A stretch of DNA of 64,000 nucleotides from Salipiger abyssi (GCF_017311415.1 NZ_JAEKIS010000006.1:124001-188000); one strand, 5' to 3'. Shown: positions 52,837 to 62,218, counted from the stretch's first letter. Numbers and translations are program-made. Notes: generated by a model not told the origin, from the letters alone.

Positions 52837-54945
52837 TCAAAGCGGCGCCACGAAAAGCGCTCCGCATTCGAAATCCGCTCCAAAGATCCTCAGCGGAACC
52901 CCGGGGCCGGAGAATACAAGCGCTTCCATGATATTGAGGCCTGTCACCCTCTCCCGCAGCACCGCATCCGGCAGCGTATGATACTGGCGCGCGCGCCCGA
53001 ACCCCGCCGCCGTACCGTGGTCGACCGCAGCGGAGTCGCCCCCCGCCACAAAGAACCGCATACCCTGCCCCGCTCCCGGCTCACGCGGGCTTCCGGCGAG
53101 CACAAGCGGCCCTTCGGTGACCCCGCAAAACCCCGCGCCGGGCATAGCCGGCTGGTCCGTTTCGGCTCCGGCATCGCGCAGAGCCGAGGCCGGAAACACC
53201 GGCAGATCCAGGGGCGTGCCGGCAAGATCGACAATGGCGCGGTCACCGGTAAACAACCGGTCGAATACCGGGTCGCCGAAAAAATCCACCAGCCAGTTCC
53301 TGCCATAGACAAACGCCATTCCGGGTTCGTTCAGCATACGCAACTGCCCCTCTGTCGGGAGTTCATCTATCGGGCCGATGGCTTTGGGCGCAAAGATCGC
53401 CTCCGGCCCGCGAAGCGCTTCCGGCAGCATCGAAAGATCCAGGCGGCGCGGCATTTTCCGCGCTTTGGTAAAGAGGTAGACGCCGCTGAGCGGCGCGCCG
53501 TCCGGCGGCAGGACAATGTAGGATTCCGGCGCGGTGCGGGCGCGCCGGTGCCGGTCGGCAAAGCCTTCATCCTGCCCCTCCGGGATTGTCAGCACCGGCT
53601 CGCCGGGCGGTCGCCCGACGACGGGACGGATCGGCGTGATGCCGTGCCGGTCGAGGACTGCATATGCGAGCCCGGGAACGGCGCGCACGGCGTCGAATTC
53701 CGGGCGCGCAAGCTGCGAGGACAGGATGGCAGGCAGTTTGCCCGTAAGCTGCCCGGCATGAAAAGGCGAGCCGTCGATGATCCGAAACCGGTCGTATGAG
53801 CTGAATGCCGGAACATCGCCGCCACGATCGGCGGCGATCCAGGTCAGATAGCGGCGTACCGCCTGTTGCCGCCAGCCATGATCCTCATATGACACGAGGT
53901 CGATCTGCGTCGACGTGCCGGCCTCGATGGAGGCGACGCGCGGCACATAGACATAGACCACCTCGTCGAGCGCCGCCCTGTCCTCGGCCAACACCACATA
54001 GACCTCCGCAGAGGAGAGGTCGAAATAGGGCCCCGGGTCGCTCGCCGCCACCACCGCCTCTGCCACGGGCCGCTCCTGCGGCTCAGCAGCGGCGACATCG
54101 GGCGCCGGTTCCGCCTTGGCCTGCGCGACCGGTGCGGGGTCCGGCGGCGCAAGAACCTCCGGTGCCGCCTCCGGACGGGCCGGCAGAAGACCGAAATTGG
54201 TGACCACATAGAATCGCGCGCCGAGCGTCGGCTCGAACACTGGCGCCAATGTCGGGTGCCGCTGGTGCTGCGCCAGAAAGATCACCGCTTCCCCCGGCGC
54301 CGCGACCGCGGCCGCGAGCCCCTCTGCACCGATTTCCGACAGCTCCCCGAGTTTCATATCCGCACTCGCCAGCTTCTCGCCCAGCCAGTCGCGCGGGATC
54401 GTCATGCCGTAGCGGCGGATATCGAGCGGGCCTGGCACCAGCGGCACAGCGGTCGCCAGCAAGCTCGTCGCACCATCCTCGCCCCCTACGGGCGCCGGCG
54501 CGATCTCGGCGAGCGGACCGAGATCCTGAGCCGCCAGAACCTTCCCGTCCGGGCGCGTCACGCTGACCGGCTCCAGCCCGGACGGCGTGGCGACGAAGGC
54601 GAAATAGGGATTTTCAAAGAAATGCACCGCGAAGGGTTCGGCGAGCAGCCGCAGCGGCAGCGCCGTCACCATATCCGCATCCAGCAGCATGTCTCGTGCG
54701 TTCGCGTTGGAAAGCGTCACATAGCGCTCATAGCCAATGCCGGCATAGCCGAGCTCGGTTTCGAGCCGTGCCCGGTCGCGCCCGCCATCCGACATATAGA
54801 CCGTGCCGAAAGAGGCGCGCGCCGTACCCGACGCGATGAAGACGGTGGCTTGATCGGAGGTCGTCAATGCGCGTTCCGCCTGCGCAGGCAAACCGCTCAG
54901 CGCCAGCGATACGATCAGGGCAATCACACAGCAAATCCAACGCAT
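52837..54945 (-). CDS. Large secreted protein of unknown function
   Basis: The ATG at 54943-54945 (GGGG upstream) gives 702 residues with a signal peptide (MRWICCVIALIVSLALSGLPAQA). Near residue 275 is a low-complexity segment PEAAPEVLAPPDPAPVAQAKAEPAPDVAAAEP. Flanking halves are beta-rich, e.g. TVFIASGTARASFGTVYMSDGG, VYVVLAEDRAALDEVVYVYVPRV, and PGMAFVYGRNWLVDFFGDPVFDRLF. Two late Cys occur (GFCGVTEG, FECGALF). No domain is recognised. It converges on quiC with 20 bases between. Probably periplasmic. Confidence 0.75.
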   Translation of the reverse strand: MRWICCVIALIVSLALSGLPAQAERALTTSDQATVFIASGTARASFGTVYMSDGGRDRARLETELGYAGIGYERYVTLSNANARDMLLDADMVTALPLRLLAEPFAVHFFENPYFAFVATPSGLEPVSVTRPDGKVLAAQDLGPLAEIAPAPVGGEDGATSLLATAVPLVPGPLDIRRYGMTIPRDWLGEKLASADMKLGELSEIGAEGLAAAVAAPGEAVIFLAQHQRHPTLAPVFEPTLGARFYVVTNFGLLPARPEAAPEVLAPPDPAPVAQAKAEPAPDVAAAEPQERPVAEAVVAASDPGPYFDLSSAEVYVVLAEDRAALDEVVYVYVPRVASIEAGTSTQIDLVSYEDHGWRQQAVRRYLTWIAADRGGDVPAFSSYDRFRIIDGSPFHAGQLTGKLPAILSSQLARPEFDAVRAVPGLAYAVLDRHGITPIRPVVGRPPGEPVLTIPEGQDEGFADRHRRARTAPESYIVLPPDGAPLSGVYLFTKARKMPRRLDLSMLPEALRGPEAIFAPKAIGPIDELPTEGQLRMLNEPGMAFVYGRNWLVDFFGDPVFDRLFTGDRAIVDLAGTPLDLPVFPASALRDAGAETDQPAMPGAGFCGVTEGPLVLAGSPREPGAGQGMRFFVAGGDSAAVDHGTAAGFGRARQYHTLPDAVLRERVTGLNIMEALVFSGPGVPLRIFGADFECGALFVAPL

Positions 54946-55270
54946 ACCACCCCCATCAGATGAAAAGATCAAAAGAAATTCCCGGCACCCGCCGGAGGAA
55001 AGGCTAGCCGACCGCAAATGATGCCGCAACGCGGGCGCGCCGAAAACGCCCAGCCCGGCCCCCGCGCCATCGCTGTTGCCGCACCGTGCCGCTATTTTAC
55101 AGGCGTCCGCCCTCCCCCGCATCCCCCAGGGGCATTGTGGACGCGATGAGCAGTCAGGAGAGCAGGACGACTTCCGCGCCCGCCCCGACCGTCCGTTCGA
55201 TGGCTTTCATCACCCTTCGATTGGCTCATGCAGGCCTGGAATCGCGCGACGCACGGCAGGTCCGTCAAAT
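54946..55270. other. 325-bp intergenic region, no gene seen
   Basis: Only short or atypical frames are present, one of them running into the tRNA gene. No hairpin-plus-T-tract terminator, repeat or RNA could be supported. Upstream signals for the secreted-protein gene are presumed here. Confidence 0.5.
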
Positions 55271-55355
55271 TGGTGCGGGCGGCGGGAGTCGAACCCGCAC
55301 GGGCCAGGCCCTAGCGATTTTAAGTCGCTTGTGTCTACCATTCCACCACGCCCGC
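55271..55355 (-). tRNA. tRNA-Leu (UAA anticodon)
   Basis: On the minus strand, 85 bases from GCGGGCG (5') to CGCCCGCACCA (3', encoded CCA). The acceptor stem is a perfect 7 bp. The D arm contains TGGTAGACA, and the anticodon stem-loop is AGCGA-CTTAAAA-TCGCT, giving anticodon TAA. A long class-II variable arm (GGGCCTGGCCC) and the T arm GCGGGTTCGACTCCCGC are present. Leu is the expected identity. Confidence 0.97.
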
Positions 55356-55503
55356 ACGACGCGACCGGGGCCGGCTGGCGCCCGGAATTCCCTGTCTCGC
55401 CGCAGCACCTGCCCGACGCGGAAACCGGCTCCGCGCCCGACACGCCGTCACGCGGGACTCGGCCCCTCTTGCCGGAAATTCACGCGCTTGACCAGAGCGC
55501 TGC

Positions 55504-55995
55504 TCAGCCCTCGCCGCCGCCCGGCGGCTGCGCCAGCCCGTCTTCCTTGACCGCCTGCATCGCCACATAGGTCGAGGTGGTCGAGACATGCGGCAGGGTG
55601 GAGATCTTTTCCGCCAGCACCCGGCGATAGCTGCGCATGTCGGCGGTGCGGACCTTGAGCAGGTAGTCGAAATTGCCCGCGATCAGATGCACCTGCTCGA
55701 TCTCGGGGATCGCTGCCACCGCCGCGTTGAACTCTCCCAGCGAGGTCTCGCGCGTATCCAGCATGCGCACCTCGACAAAGGCCACATGATCAAGCCCCAG
55801 CCGGATCGGGTCGAGAATGGCGCGATAGCCGCGGATCACCACCAGCTCCTCCAGCCGCCGCAGCCGCGCCTGGGTGGGGCTTTTGGACAGACCGATGCGC
55901 CGGGCGAGCTCGGTGATGGAGATCCGCCCGTCCCCGGCGAGCGTGGTCAGAATCGCGCGGTCGAACCGGTCGAATTCATCGAAGTCATCTTGCAT
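55504..55995 (-). CDS. putR: Lrp/AsnC-family regulator, probable PutR
   Basis: A 163-residue Lrp-type regulator (MQDDFDEFDRFDRAILTTLAGDGRISITELARRIGLSKSPTQARLRRLEEL...), with HTH near residues 27-48 and a RAM ligand-binding domain (IEQVHLIAGNFDYLLKVRTADM). It is divergent from putA, as is the classical proline-responsive PutR of alphaproteobacteria, so it probably activates putA with proline. A 20-bp dyad is in the gap. The frame is open upstream but the ATG at 55993-55995 fits the family. Confidence 0.88.
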   Translation of the reverse strand: MQDDFDEFDRFDRAILTTLAGDGRISITELARRIGLSKSPTQARLRRLEELVVIRGYRAILDPIRLGLDHVAFVEVRMLDTRETSLGEFNAAVAAIPEIEQVHLIAGNFDYLLKVRTADMRSYRRVLAEKISTLPHVSTTSTYVAMQAVKEDGLAQPPGGGEG

Positions 55996-56032
55996 GGTGT
56001 TTCCCGCGTTTTTCAGTCGGTTCGGATCGCAC

Positions 56033-56052
56033 TTTGCCAGCAATAAGGCAAA
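56033..56052. promoter_or_regulatory. TTTGCC-N8-GGCAAA dyad in the putR-putA gap
   Basis: A perfect 6-bp inverted repeat with an 8-base AT-rich spacer, 37 bases after the putR start and 49 before putA. This is a plausible Lrp-type site. Confidence 0.45.
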
Positions 56053-56100
56053 TCGACTTCGGACACCACTGTACATTGGGGAAAATCACCGGAGATCGTC

Positions 56101-59100
56101 ATGCCCAAGGATATCGACCCCGCCCTGCGCGAGCAGATCGACCTCAACACCTATGCCGACGAGGCCGCCACCGTTGCGCGGCTGCGCGAGCAGGCGGCCC
56201 TGTCGACCGGGGACCGCGCCGCCATCGGCAACCGCGCGGCCGGGCTCGTGCGCGATATCCGCGGCAGTTCCCGGCCCGGGCTGATGGAGGTCTTCCTCGC
56301 CGAATACGGGCTCTCGACCGATGAGGGCATCGCGCTCATGTGTCTGGCCGAGGCGCTGCTGCGCGTGCCCGATGCCGAGACCATCGACGCGCTGATCGAG
56401 GACAAGATCGCGCCCTCGGACTGGGGCCGTCACATGGGCCGCTCGACCTCGCCGCTGGTCAACGCCTCGACCTGGGCGCTGATGCTCACCGGCAAGGTGC
56501 TTGATCCGGCGCAGCGCCCGGGCCCCGCCGGTCATCTGCGCAACGCCATGAAACGGCTGGGCGAGCCGGTGATCCGCACCGCCGTGGGCCGCGCGATGAA
56601 GGAGATGGGCGCGCAGTTCGTGCTGGGCGAGACGATCCAGAAGGCGATGAAGCGCGGCAGCGCCATGGAGGAGAAGGGCTATACCTACAGCTACGACATG
56701 CTGGGCGAGGCCGCGCGCACCGAGGCCGATGCGCTGCGCTATCTCGACGCCTATTCCAGGGCCATCGACGCCATCGCGGGTGCCGCCAGGGCCAGCGATA
56801 TCCGCGACAATCCCGGCATCTCGGTCAAGCTCTCGGCGCTTTTCGCCCGCTACGAGGAAGGCCAGCGCGACGAGGTCATGGCGGTGCTGGTGCCGCGTCT
56901 CAGGCAGCTTTGCGAACAGGCAAAGGCCGCCAATATCGGCCTCAATATCGACGCCGAGGAGGCCGACCGCCTGTCGCTGTCACTGGATGTGATCGGCGCC
57001 GCCTTCGCCGCCCCCTCGCTGGCGGGCTGGGACGGGTTCGGCGTGGTGGTGCAGGCTTTCGGCCTGCGCGCCGCCGAGACGCTCGACTGGCTCTATGCGC
57101 TGGCCGAGGCGCATGACCGACGTATCATGGTGCGGCTGGTCAAGGGCGCCTATTGGGACACCGAGATCAAGCGCGCGCAGGTGATGGGGCTCGAAGGCTT
57201 CCCGGTCTTCACCTCCAAGGCGCATAGCGACATCTCCTATATCGCCAATGCCCGCAAGCTGCTGGGCATGACCGACCGTATCTATCCGCAATTCGCCACG
57301 CATAACGCCCATACGGTGGCGGCGGTGCTGCATATGGCCGGTGACAAGAGCGCGTTCGAATTCCAGCGCCTGCACGGCATGGGCGAAGTGCTGCACGAGC
57401 TGGTGCACAAGGCCGAGGGCACGCGCTGCCGGATCTACGCGCCGGTGGGGGCGCATCGCGATCTGCTGGCCTATCTGGTGCGGCGGCTGCTGGAGAACGG
57501 CGCCAACTCCTCCTTCGTCAACCAGATCGTCGACGAGGAGGTGCCGCCGGAGGTGGTCGCCGCCGATCCCTTCGAGACGACCGACACCCGCCCCCTCGCC
57601 CGTGGTCCGGAGCTCTTCGCGCCCGAGCGGGTGAATTCCAAGGGGTTCGATCTGACGCACCGCCCGACGCTGGAGGCCATCGACGCGGCGCGCGCGCCGT
57701 TCCGCGATCATGTCTGGCGGATCGCGCCGATCACCGCCGAGGAGGCGCCGCACGGGGCCGAGGAGGCGCTGGAGAACCCCGCCGATCCCGCCGACAGCCC
57801 GGGCAGCGTGACATGGGCCACGCCCGCAACCGTCGCCATCGCCGCCGCCGCCGCCCGCCCCTGGGAGGCGCCTGCCGCCGAGCGCGCCGCCGCCCTCAAC
57901 GCCGCCGCCGATCTCTACGAGGCGCATTTCGGCGAGATCTTCGCCATGCTGCACCGCGAGGCCGGCAAGACCCAGCTCGACGCCGTGGCCGAGCTGCGCG
58001 AGGCGGTGGATTTCCTGCGCTACTACGCCGCCCGCGCACTCGACAACGACGCGCCGCCGCAGGGTGTCTTTGCCTGCATCTCGCCATGGAACTTCCCGCT
58101 GGCGATCTTCACCGGCCAGATCGCCGCGGCGCTCGCCACCGGCAACGCGGTGCTGGCGAAACCCGCCGAGCAGACGCCGCTGATCGCCTGGCGCGCGGTG
58201 CAGCTGCTGCACGAGGCCCGTGTGCCGGCCTCCGCGTTGCAACTCCTGCCCGGCGCCGGCGAGGTGGGCGCGGCCCTGACCTCCGAGCCACATGTCACCG
58301 GCGTCGCCTTCACCGGCTCCACCGAGACCGCGCAGATCATCCACCGCTCCATCGCCGAACATCTCGCCCCCGGCACGCCGTTTATCGCCGAGACCGGCGG
58401 GCTCAACGCGATGATCGTCGACAGCACCGCGCTGCCGGAACAGGCGGTCCGCGCCATCGTCGAATCCGCCTTCCAGTCGGCGGGCCAGCGCTGCTCGGCG
58501 CTGCGCTGCCTCTATGTGCAGGAAGATATCGCGCCGCCTTTAATCGAGATGCTGACCGGCGCCATGGAGGCGCTGCGCCCCGGCCGGCCCTGGGATCTCT
58601 CCACCGATCTCGGCCCGGTGATCGACGCCGAGGCGCATGCGGGCATCGCCGCCTATGTGCAGGCCGCCCGCGCCGACGGGCGCCTGCTGAAACAGACCGA
58701 GGTGCCGGCAGATGGTCATTTCATCGCCCCTGCCCTCGTCAGGGTGAACGGCATCGCCGATCTGGAACGCGAGATCTTCGGCCCGGTGCTGCATATCGCC
58801 ACCTTCAAATCCGAACAGCTCGACGCCGTGATCGACGCCATCAACGCCACCAGCTACGGGCTGACCTTCGGGCTGCAAACCCGCATCGACGACCGGGTGC
58901 AGCATGTGACCGAGCGCGTCGAGGCCGGCAATCTCTACGTCAACCGCAACCAGATCGGCGCCATCGTCGGCAGCCAGCCCTTCGGCGGCGAGGGGCTCTC
59001 GGGCACCGGGCCAAAGGCCGGCGGGCCGCTCTATTGCGACCGTTTCCGCAGCCATGCCCATGCCGGGCCGGTGGGCTCCTGGTCGACCCACGACCTGCCC

Positions 59101-59535
59101 GACCGGCTGAGCGCAGCCCTTGCGGCGGCGGGCCATGCGCCCGGCCCGGTGACGACCGAGCTGCCCGGCCCCACCGGCGAGGCCAACCAATACACCACGC
59201 TGGCCCGCCCGCCGGTGCTCTGCCTCGGTCCCGGCTCGGACTGCGCCGCCGCCCAGGCGGAGGCGATCCGCAAGCTCGGCGGCGTCGCCGTGGTCTCGCA
59301 CGGCAAGGTGGCGCCCGAAGCGCTGGCGACCCTCACCGATATCTCTGCGGCGATCTGGTGGGGCGACGCGGACAGCGCCCGTGCCTATCGCCGCGCGCTC
59401 GCCGAGCGCAAGGGGCCGATCCTGACGCTGATCACCGGCACCCCCGACCGCGGCCATGCCCGCGCCGAGCGCCATGTCTGCATCGACACCACCGCCTCGG
59501 GCGGCAATGCGGCGCTGCTCGGCGGCAATATGTAA
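56101..59535 (+). CDS. putA: Bifunctional proline dehydrogenase / P5C dehydrogenase
   Basis: An 1144-residue PutA. The PRODH barrel spans ~residues 160-470 (AARASDIRDNPGISVKLSALFARY, RIMVRLVKGAYWDTEIKRAQVMGLEGFPVFTSK). The ALDH domain spans ~560-985 (FACISPWNFPLAIFTGQIAAALATGNAVLAKPAEQTPL, Cys798 in SAGQRCSALR, YVNRNQIGAIVGSQPFGGEGLSGTGPKAGGP), with a C-terminal extension. There is no N-terminal ribbon-helix-helix, so it does not self-regulate by DNA binding; putR would. It oxidises proline to glutamate at the membrane face with FAD and NAD+. Intact. Confidence 0.97.
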   Translation: MPKDIDPALREQIDLNTYADEAATVARLREQAALSTGDRAAIGNRAAGLVRDIRGSSRPGLMEVFLAEYGLSTDEGIALMCLAEALLRVPDAETIDALIEDKIAPSDWGRHMGRSTSPLVNASTWALMLTGKVLDPAQRPGPAGHLRNAMKRLGEPVIRTAVGRAMKEMGAQFVLGETIQKAMKRGSAMEEKGYTYSYDMLGEAARTEADALRYLDAYSRAIDAIAGAARASDIRDNPGISVKLSALFARYEEGQRDEVMAVLVPRLRQLCEQAKAANIGLNIDAEEADRLSLSLDVIGAAFAAPSLAGWDGFGVVVQAFGLRAAETLDWLYALAEAHDRRIMVRLVKGAYWDTEIKRAQVMGLEGFPVFTSKAHSDISYIANARKLLGMTDRIYPQFATHNAHTVAAVLHMAGDKSAFEFQRLHGMGEVLHELVHKAEGTRCRIYAPVGAHRDLLAYLVRRLLENGANSSFVNQIVDEEVPPEVVAADPFETTDTRPLARGPELFAPERVNSKGFDLTHRPTLEAIDAARAPFRDHVWRIAPITAEEAPHGAEEALENPADPADSPGSVTWATPATVAIAAAAARPWEAPAAERAAALNAAADLYEAHFGEIFAMLHREAGKTQLDAVAELREAVDFLRYYAARALDNDAPPQGVFACISPWNFPLAIFTGQIAAALATGNAVLAKPAEQTPLIAWRAVQLLHEARVPASALQLLPGAGEVGAALTSEPHVTGVAFTGSTETAQIIHRSIAEHLAPGTPFIAETGGLNAMIVDSTALPEQAVRAIVESAFQSAGQRCSALRCLYVQEDIAPPLIEMLTGAMEALRPGRPWDLSTDLGPVIDAEAHAGIAAYVQAARADGRLLKQTEVPADGHFIAPALVRVNGIADLEREIFGPVLHIATFKSEQLDAVIDAINATSYGLTFGLQTRIDDRVQHVTERVEAGNLYVNRNQIGAIVGSQPFGGEGLSGTGPKAGGPLYCDRFRSHAHAGPVGSWSTHDLPDRLSAALAAAGHAPGPVTTELPGPTGEANQYTTLARPPVLCLGPGSDCAAAQAEAIRKLGGVAVVSHGKVAPEALATLTDISAAIWWGDADSARAYRRALAERKGPILTLITGTPDRGHARAERHVCIDTTASGGNAALLGGNM

Positions 59536-59612
59536 GCGCCCGGGCGCGGCCCCGCGCCGCGCCCGCATCGCCGGCCCTTGACGCCGGACGAAACCGCGCC
59601 AAGCTACAGGCG

Positions 59613-60356
59613 ATGTTTCCGATCCGCGATCACAACCCCTCGGGCCGCACGCCCTATGTCACCTACGGGCTGATCGTGGCGAATATTCTCATATTCCTCA
59701 GCTACTGGTCGCTGTTCCAGCAACCGCGCGCGCTCAACGCCTTCTTCTACGACTGGGCGCTGATCCCCGCACTGGTGAGCGAGGGCGGCGGGCTGACCGG
59801 CATGCTCACCTCGATGTTCCTGCATGGCGGGGTGGCGCATCTGGCGGGCAATATGCTGTTCCTGTTCATCTTCGGCGACAATATCGAGGACGAGATGGGG
59901 CATCTGCGTTTCCTCGGCTTCTACCTCGCCTGCGGCCTTTTGGCGGCGCTCACCCACTACCTCGCCGCGCCCTTCTCGCCGGTGCCGACGGTCGGGGCCT
60001 CCGGCGCTATCGCCGGCGTGATGGGCGGCTATCTGCTGCTCTTCCCGCGCGCCCGGGTCGATATCCTGGTGATCCTGATCGTCTTCTTCAAGATCCTGCC
60101 CATCCCCGCCTGGATCGTGCTAGCGGTGTGGTTCGCGCTTCAGGTCTTCGGCGGGGTCGGCAGCGCCGCCGAGGGCAGCGGCGTCGCCTATTGGGCGCAT
60201 CTGGGCGGCTTTGTCGCGGGGCTGCTGCTGACCGTGCCGGTCTGGCTGCGGCGCGGCGGCCCGCGCTACTGGAACCGCACGCAAGGCCACCCGCCCCACC
60301 CGGCGGCGCGCTATACCGACACCACAACCATCCCCAAGATCGGACGCAGACGATGA
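59613..60356 (+). CDS. Rhomboid-family intramembrane serine protease
   Basis: A 247-residue rhomboid with about six membrane segments. Catalytic Ser in PTVGASGAIAGVMG and His in YWAHLGGFVAG; the MFLHGGVAHLAGNMLFLFIFGDN loop is conserved. It probably cleaves single-pass membrane substrates. The C-terminal tail is charged and basic. The stop overlaps the GFA gene by four bases (ATGA). The ATG 59613 was chosen for the start of the conserved domain. Confidence 0.92.
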   Translation: MFPIRDHNPSGRTPYVTYGLIVANILIFLSYWSLFQQPRALNAFFYDWALIPALVSEGGGLTGMLTSMFLHGGVAHLAGNMLFLFIFGDNIEDEMGHLRFLGFYLACGLLAALTHYLAAPFSPVPTVGASGAIAGVMGGYLLLFPRARVDILVILIVFFKILPIPAWIVLAVWFALQVFGGVGSAAEGSGVAYWAHLGGFVAGLLLTVPVWLRRGGPRYWNRTQGHPPHPAARYTDTTTIPKIGRRR

Positions 60357-60721
60357 CCGAGCCTCTGAAAGCCACCTGCCATTGCGGCGCCGTCGAGCTG
60401 CGCGTGACGCTCTCGGACGGGCTCAACACCGCCCGGCGCTGCGACTGCTCCTATTGCCGCCGCCGCGGCGCCGCCGTGGTCTCGGCCCCGCTGGACGGGC
60501 TGGAGGTGGTGAAGGGCGCCGAAACGTTGACGCTCTACCAGTTCGGCACAATGACCGCGAAGCACTATTTCTGCTCGGTCTGCGGCAATTACATGTATCA
60601 CCGGCGCCGCTCGAACCCGAACGAATACGGGGTCAATATGGGCGCCATCGAAGGCGTGAACCCGGCGGAGTACGAACCGATCCGCTGGGAAGACGGCGTC
60701 AACCACCCCTCCGACCGCTGA
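60353..60721 (+). CDS. GFA-family (glutathione-dependent formaldehyde-activating-like) zinc protein
   Basis: A 122-residue GFA domain protein with zinc ligands CHC (C9, C11), C30, C32, C35 (CDCSYC) and CSVC (C74, C77), all in place. The family binds structural and catalytic zinc and was named for formaldehyde-glutathione adduct formation; the real substrate here is not known. Translationally coupled to the rhomboid gene. Convergent with suhB across a long inverted repeat. Confidence 0.85.
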   Translation: MTEPLKATCHCGAVELRVTLSDGLNTARRCDCSYCRRRGAAVVSAPLDGLEVVKGAETLTLYQFGTMTAKHYFCSVCGNYMYHRRRSNPNEYGVNMGAIEGVNPAEYEPIRWEDGVNHPSDR

Positions 60722-60745
60722 GCGCGCGGCACGCGCCGGACGCCT

Positions 60746-60838
60746 CCGGCGGGCGTATTTGTCAAAGAGAAGAAGCCCGGGGACCGCGCGGATCCCTGGG
60801 CTTCTTCTCTTTTGAAATACGCAAAGAAATCCCGCCGG
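60746..60838. repeat. Long imperfect inverted repeat between GFA and suhB genes
   Basis: Outer arms CCGGCGGG (60746-60753) and CCCGCCGG (60831-60838) enclose arms of about 30 bases (GCGTATTTGTCAAAGAGAAG... at 60753-60782; reverse complement at 60793-60822) with a short GC-rich centre. It lies between convergent genes, a likely bidirectional terminator, and is the full version of the elements at 10896 and 33727. Confidence 0.8.
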
Positions 60839-60854
60839 GCACGACGCGGGGCGG

Positions 60855-61646
60855 TCAGCTCTCGCGGATCACCTTGGCAAAGCTGTCGAAGATCGCATTG
60901 TTGGCGCAGAGGATCGTGCCCGCCTCAAGCGGCGCCTGCCCCTCGCGGACCGCGTCGACCAGCGCGCCGGCCTCCTGCGCGATGAGATAGCCCGCGGCGA
61001 TGTCCCAGAGGTTCAGCTCGCGCTCCCAGTAGCCATCGTAGCGGCCCGCCGCCACATAGGCGAGATCCAGCGCCGCCGCCCCCCAGCGCCGCACACCGGC
61101 GCATTCCGGCATCAGCCGGGCGAGATCCTTCAGCGTCGCCGGCAGGGTCTTTTTCGCGGCAAAGGGCACGCCGGTGGCAAAGATCGCCTCGATCATCCGC
61201 GAGCGCCCCGAGACGCGCAGCCGGCGGGAATCGTTGAGCCAGGCGCCATTGCCCTTCTCGGCATAGAACATCTCGTCCTTGGCCGGGTCGAAGACCACAC
61301 CGGCGACGATCTGGCCCTTGTGCTCCAGCGCGATGGAGATCGCCCAGTGCGGCAGCCCGTGCAGAAAATTGGTGGTGCCGTCGAGCGGATCGACGATCCA
61401 GCGGCGCGTCGGATCGGCGCCGTCCTGGCCGCCGCCCTCCTCGCCGAGCCAGCCATAGGTCGGCCGCGCGCCCAGCAGCTCTTCCTTGAGGATCGCCTCG
61501 GCGGCGATATCGGCCTTGCTGACGAAATCGCCCGCGCCCTTCATCGAGACCTGAAGGTTCTCGACCTCGCGGAAATCCTTCACCAGCGAGCGGCCCGCCT
61601 TGCGCGCCGCCTTGATCATGATGTTGAGATTGGCACTGCCCTGCAT
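60855..61646 (-). CDS. suhB: Inositol monophosphatase family protein
   Basis: A 263-residue IMPase. Metal and catalytic motifs are GEEGGGQDGADPTRRWIVDPLDGTTNFLHGLP (about 68-99, with W-I-x-D-P-L-D-G-T) and the later ERELNLWDIAAGYLIAQEAGA (WD motif). It is a Mg2+-dependent sugar-phosphate phosphatase; bacterial SuhB also acts in rRNA antitermination. It stands alone on the minus strand. Convergent with the GFA gene. Intact. Confidence 0.94.
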   Translation of the reverse strand: MQGSANLNIMIKAARKAGRSLVKDFREVENLQVSMKGAGDFVSKADIAAEAILKEELLGARPTYGWLGEEGGGQDGADPTRRWIVDPLDGTTNFLHGLPHWAISIALEHKGQIVAGVVFDPAKDEMFYAEKGNGAWLNDSRRLRVSGRSRMIEAIFATGVPFAAKKTLPATLKDLARLMPECAGVRRWGAAALDLAYVAAGRYDGYWERELNLWDIAAGYLIAQEAGALVDAVREGQAPLEAGTILCANNAIFDSFAKVIRES

Positions 61647-61725
61647 GGTCGGATCCCCGGAAATGGTTCAGGCCGCGCGTATACGCGGCCTCTCCGGGTT
61701 TGCCAAGGGCCCGAAGGCGCCGGAA

Positions 61726-62055
61726 TTACTTGTAGACGACGCCCTTTTCGCCCTCGGGCGCATAGGCGCGGGGCATGTAGGATTTCGCCGGCGCGCTTTT
61801 CTTGATCGTCTTGCGGGCATAGGAGGCCGGGTTGTAATAGGTGCCCGCCGTCGGCACGCCGCAGCAAATCACGCCGCCGATGATCACCGGCTGTTTGCCG
61901 GCGGGGCAGTAATTGGCCGACGGATAGGCCTGCACCAGCGGCTGGCGGCTGGGATCGGCGGTGGCATCGCCCATATACATGTCGCCCCAGGCCAGAGCCT
62001 GCGAGGCGGAAATCGACAGAGCCGCGGCGGCGGCGAGAAAAACGGATGCGCGCAT
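61726..62055 (-). CDS. Small secreted protein of unknown function
   Basis: The ATG at 62053-62055 gives 109 residues with a signal peptide (MRASVFLAAAAALSISASQALA). The mature part (WGDMYMGDATADPSRQPLVQAYPSANYCPAGKQPVIIGGVICCGVPTAG) has a CPAG and a double-Cys GVICCGV, then a basic tail (YARKTIKKSAPAKSYMP). It is probably a disulfide-containing periplasmic protein; I recognise no family. Upstream codons in the same frame overlap nothing conserved and are rejected. Confidence 0.7.
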   Translation of the reverse strand: MRASVFLAAAAALSISASQALAWGDMYMGDATADPSRQPLVQAYPSANYCPAGKQPVIIGGVICCGVPTAGTYYNPASYARKTIKKSAPAKSYMPRAYAPEGEKGVVYK

Positions 62056-62218
62056 GGTGTCCCCCGAGAAACCGAAGTGATCGGAAATTATTCTTCGCCG
62101 CAGCGTAGCAGTCCCGCCTTTTAAGTCAATGAATTGTCCGGATTCCCGCGTATCGTTTCCATTTCGCGCACAGCGCCCCGGAAATGCCTCTATTGACATG
62201 GGAATCCGGTGTCGGCGC

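Noticed and set aside
55076-55570. Plus-strand frames covering the tRNA-Leu region
   Set aside because: They cross the tRNA gene, are Arg/Pro/Ser-rich and have no recognised domain.
57813-60356. Long plus-strand frame running from inside putA through to the rhomboid gene
   Set aside because: It overlaps putA in another frame and only in its final 247 codons matches a known protein (rhomboid), which has its own ATG at 59613.
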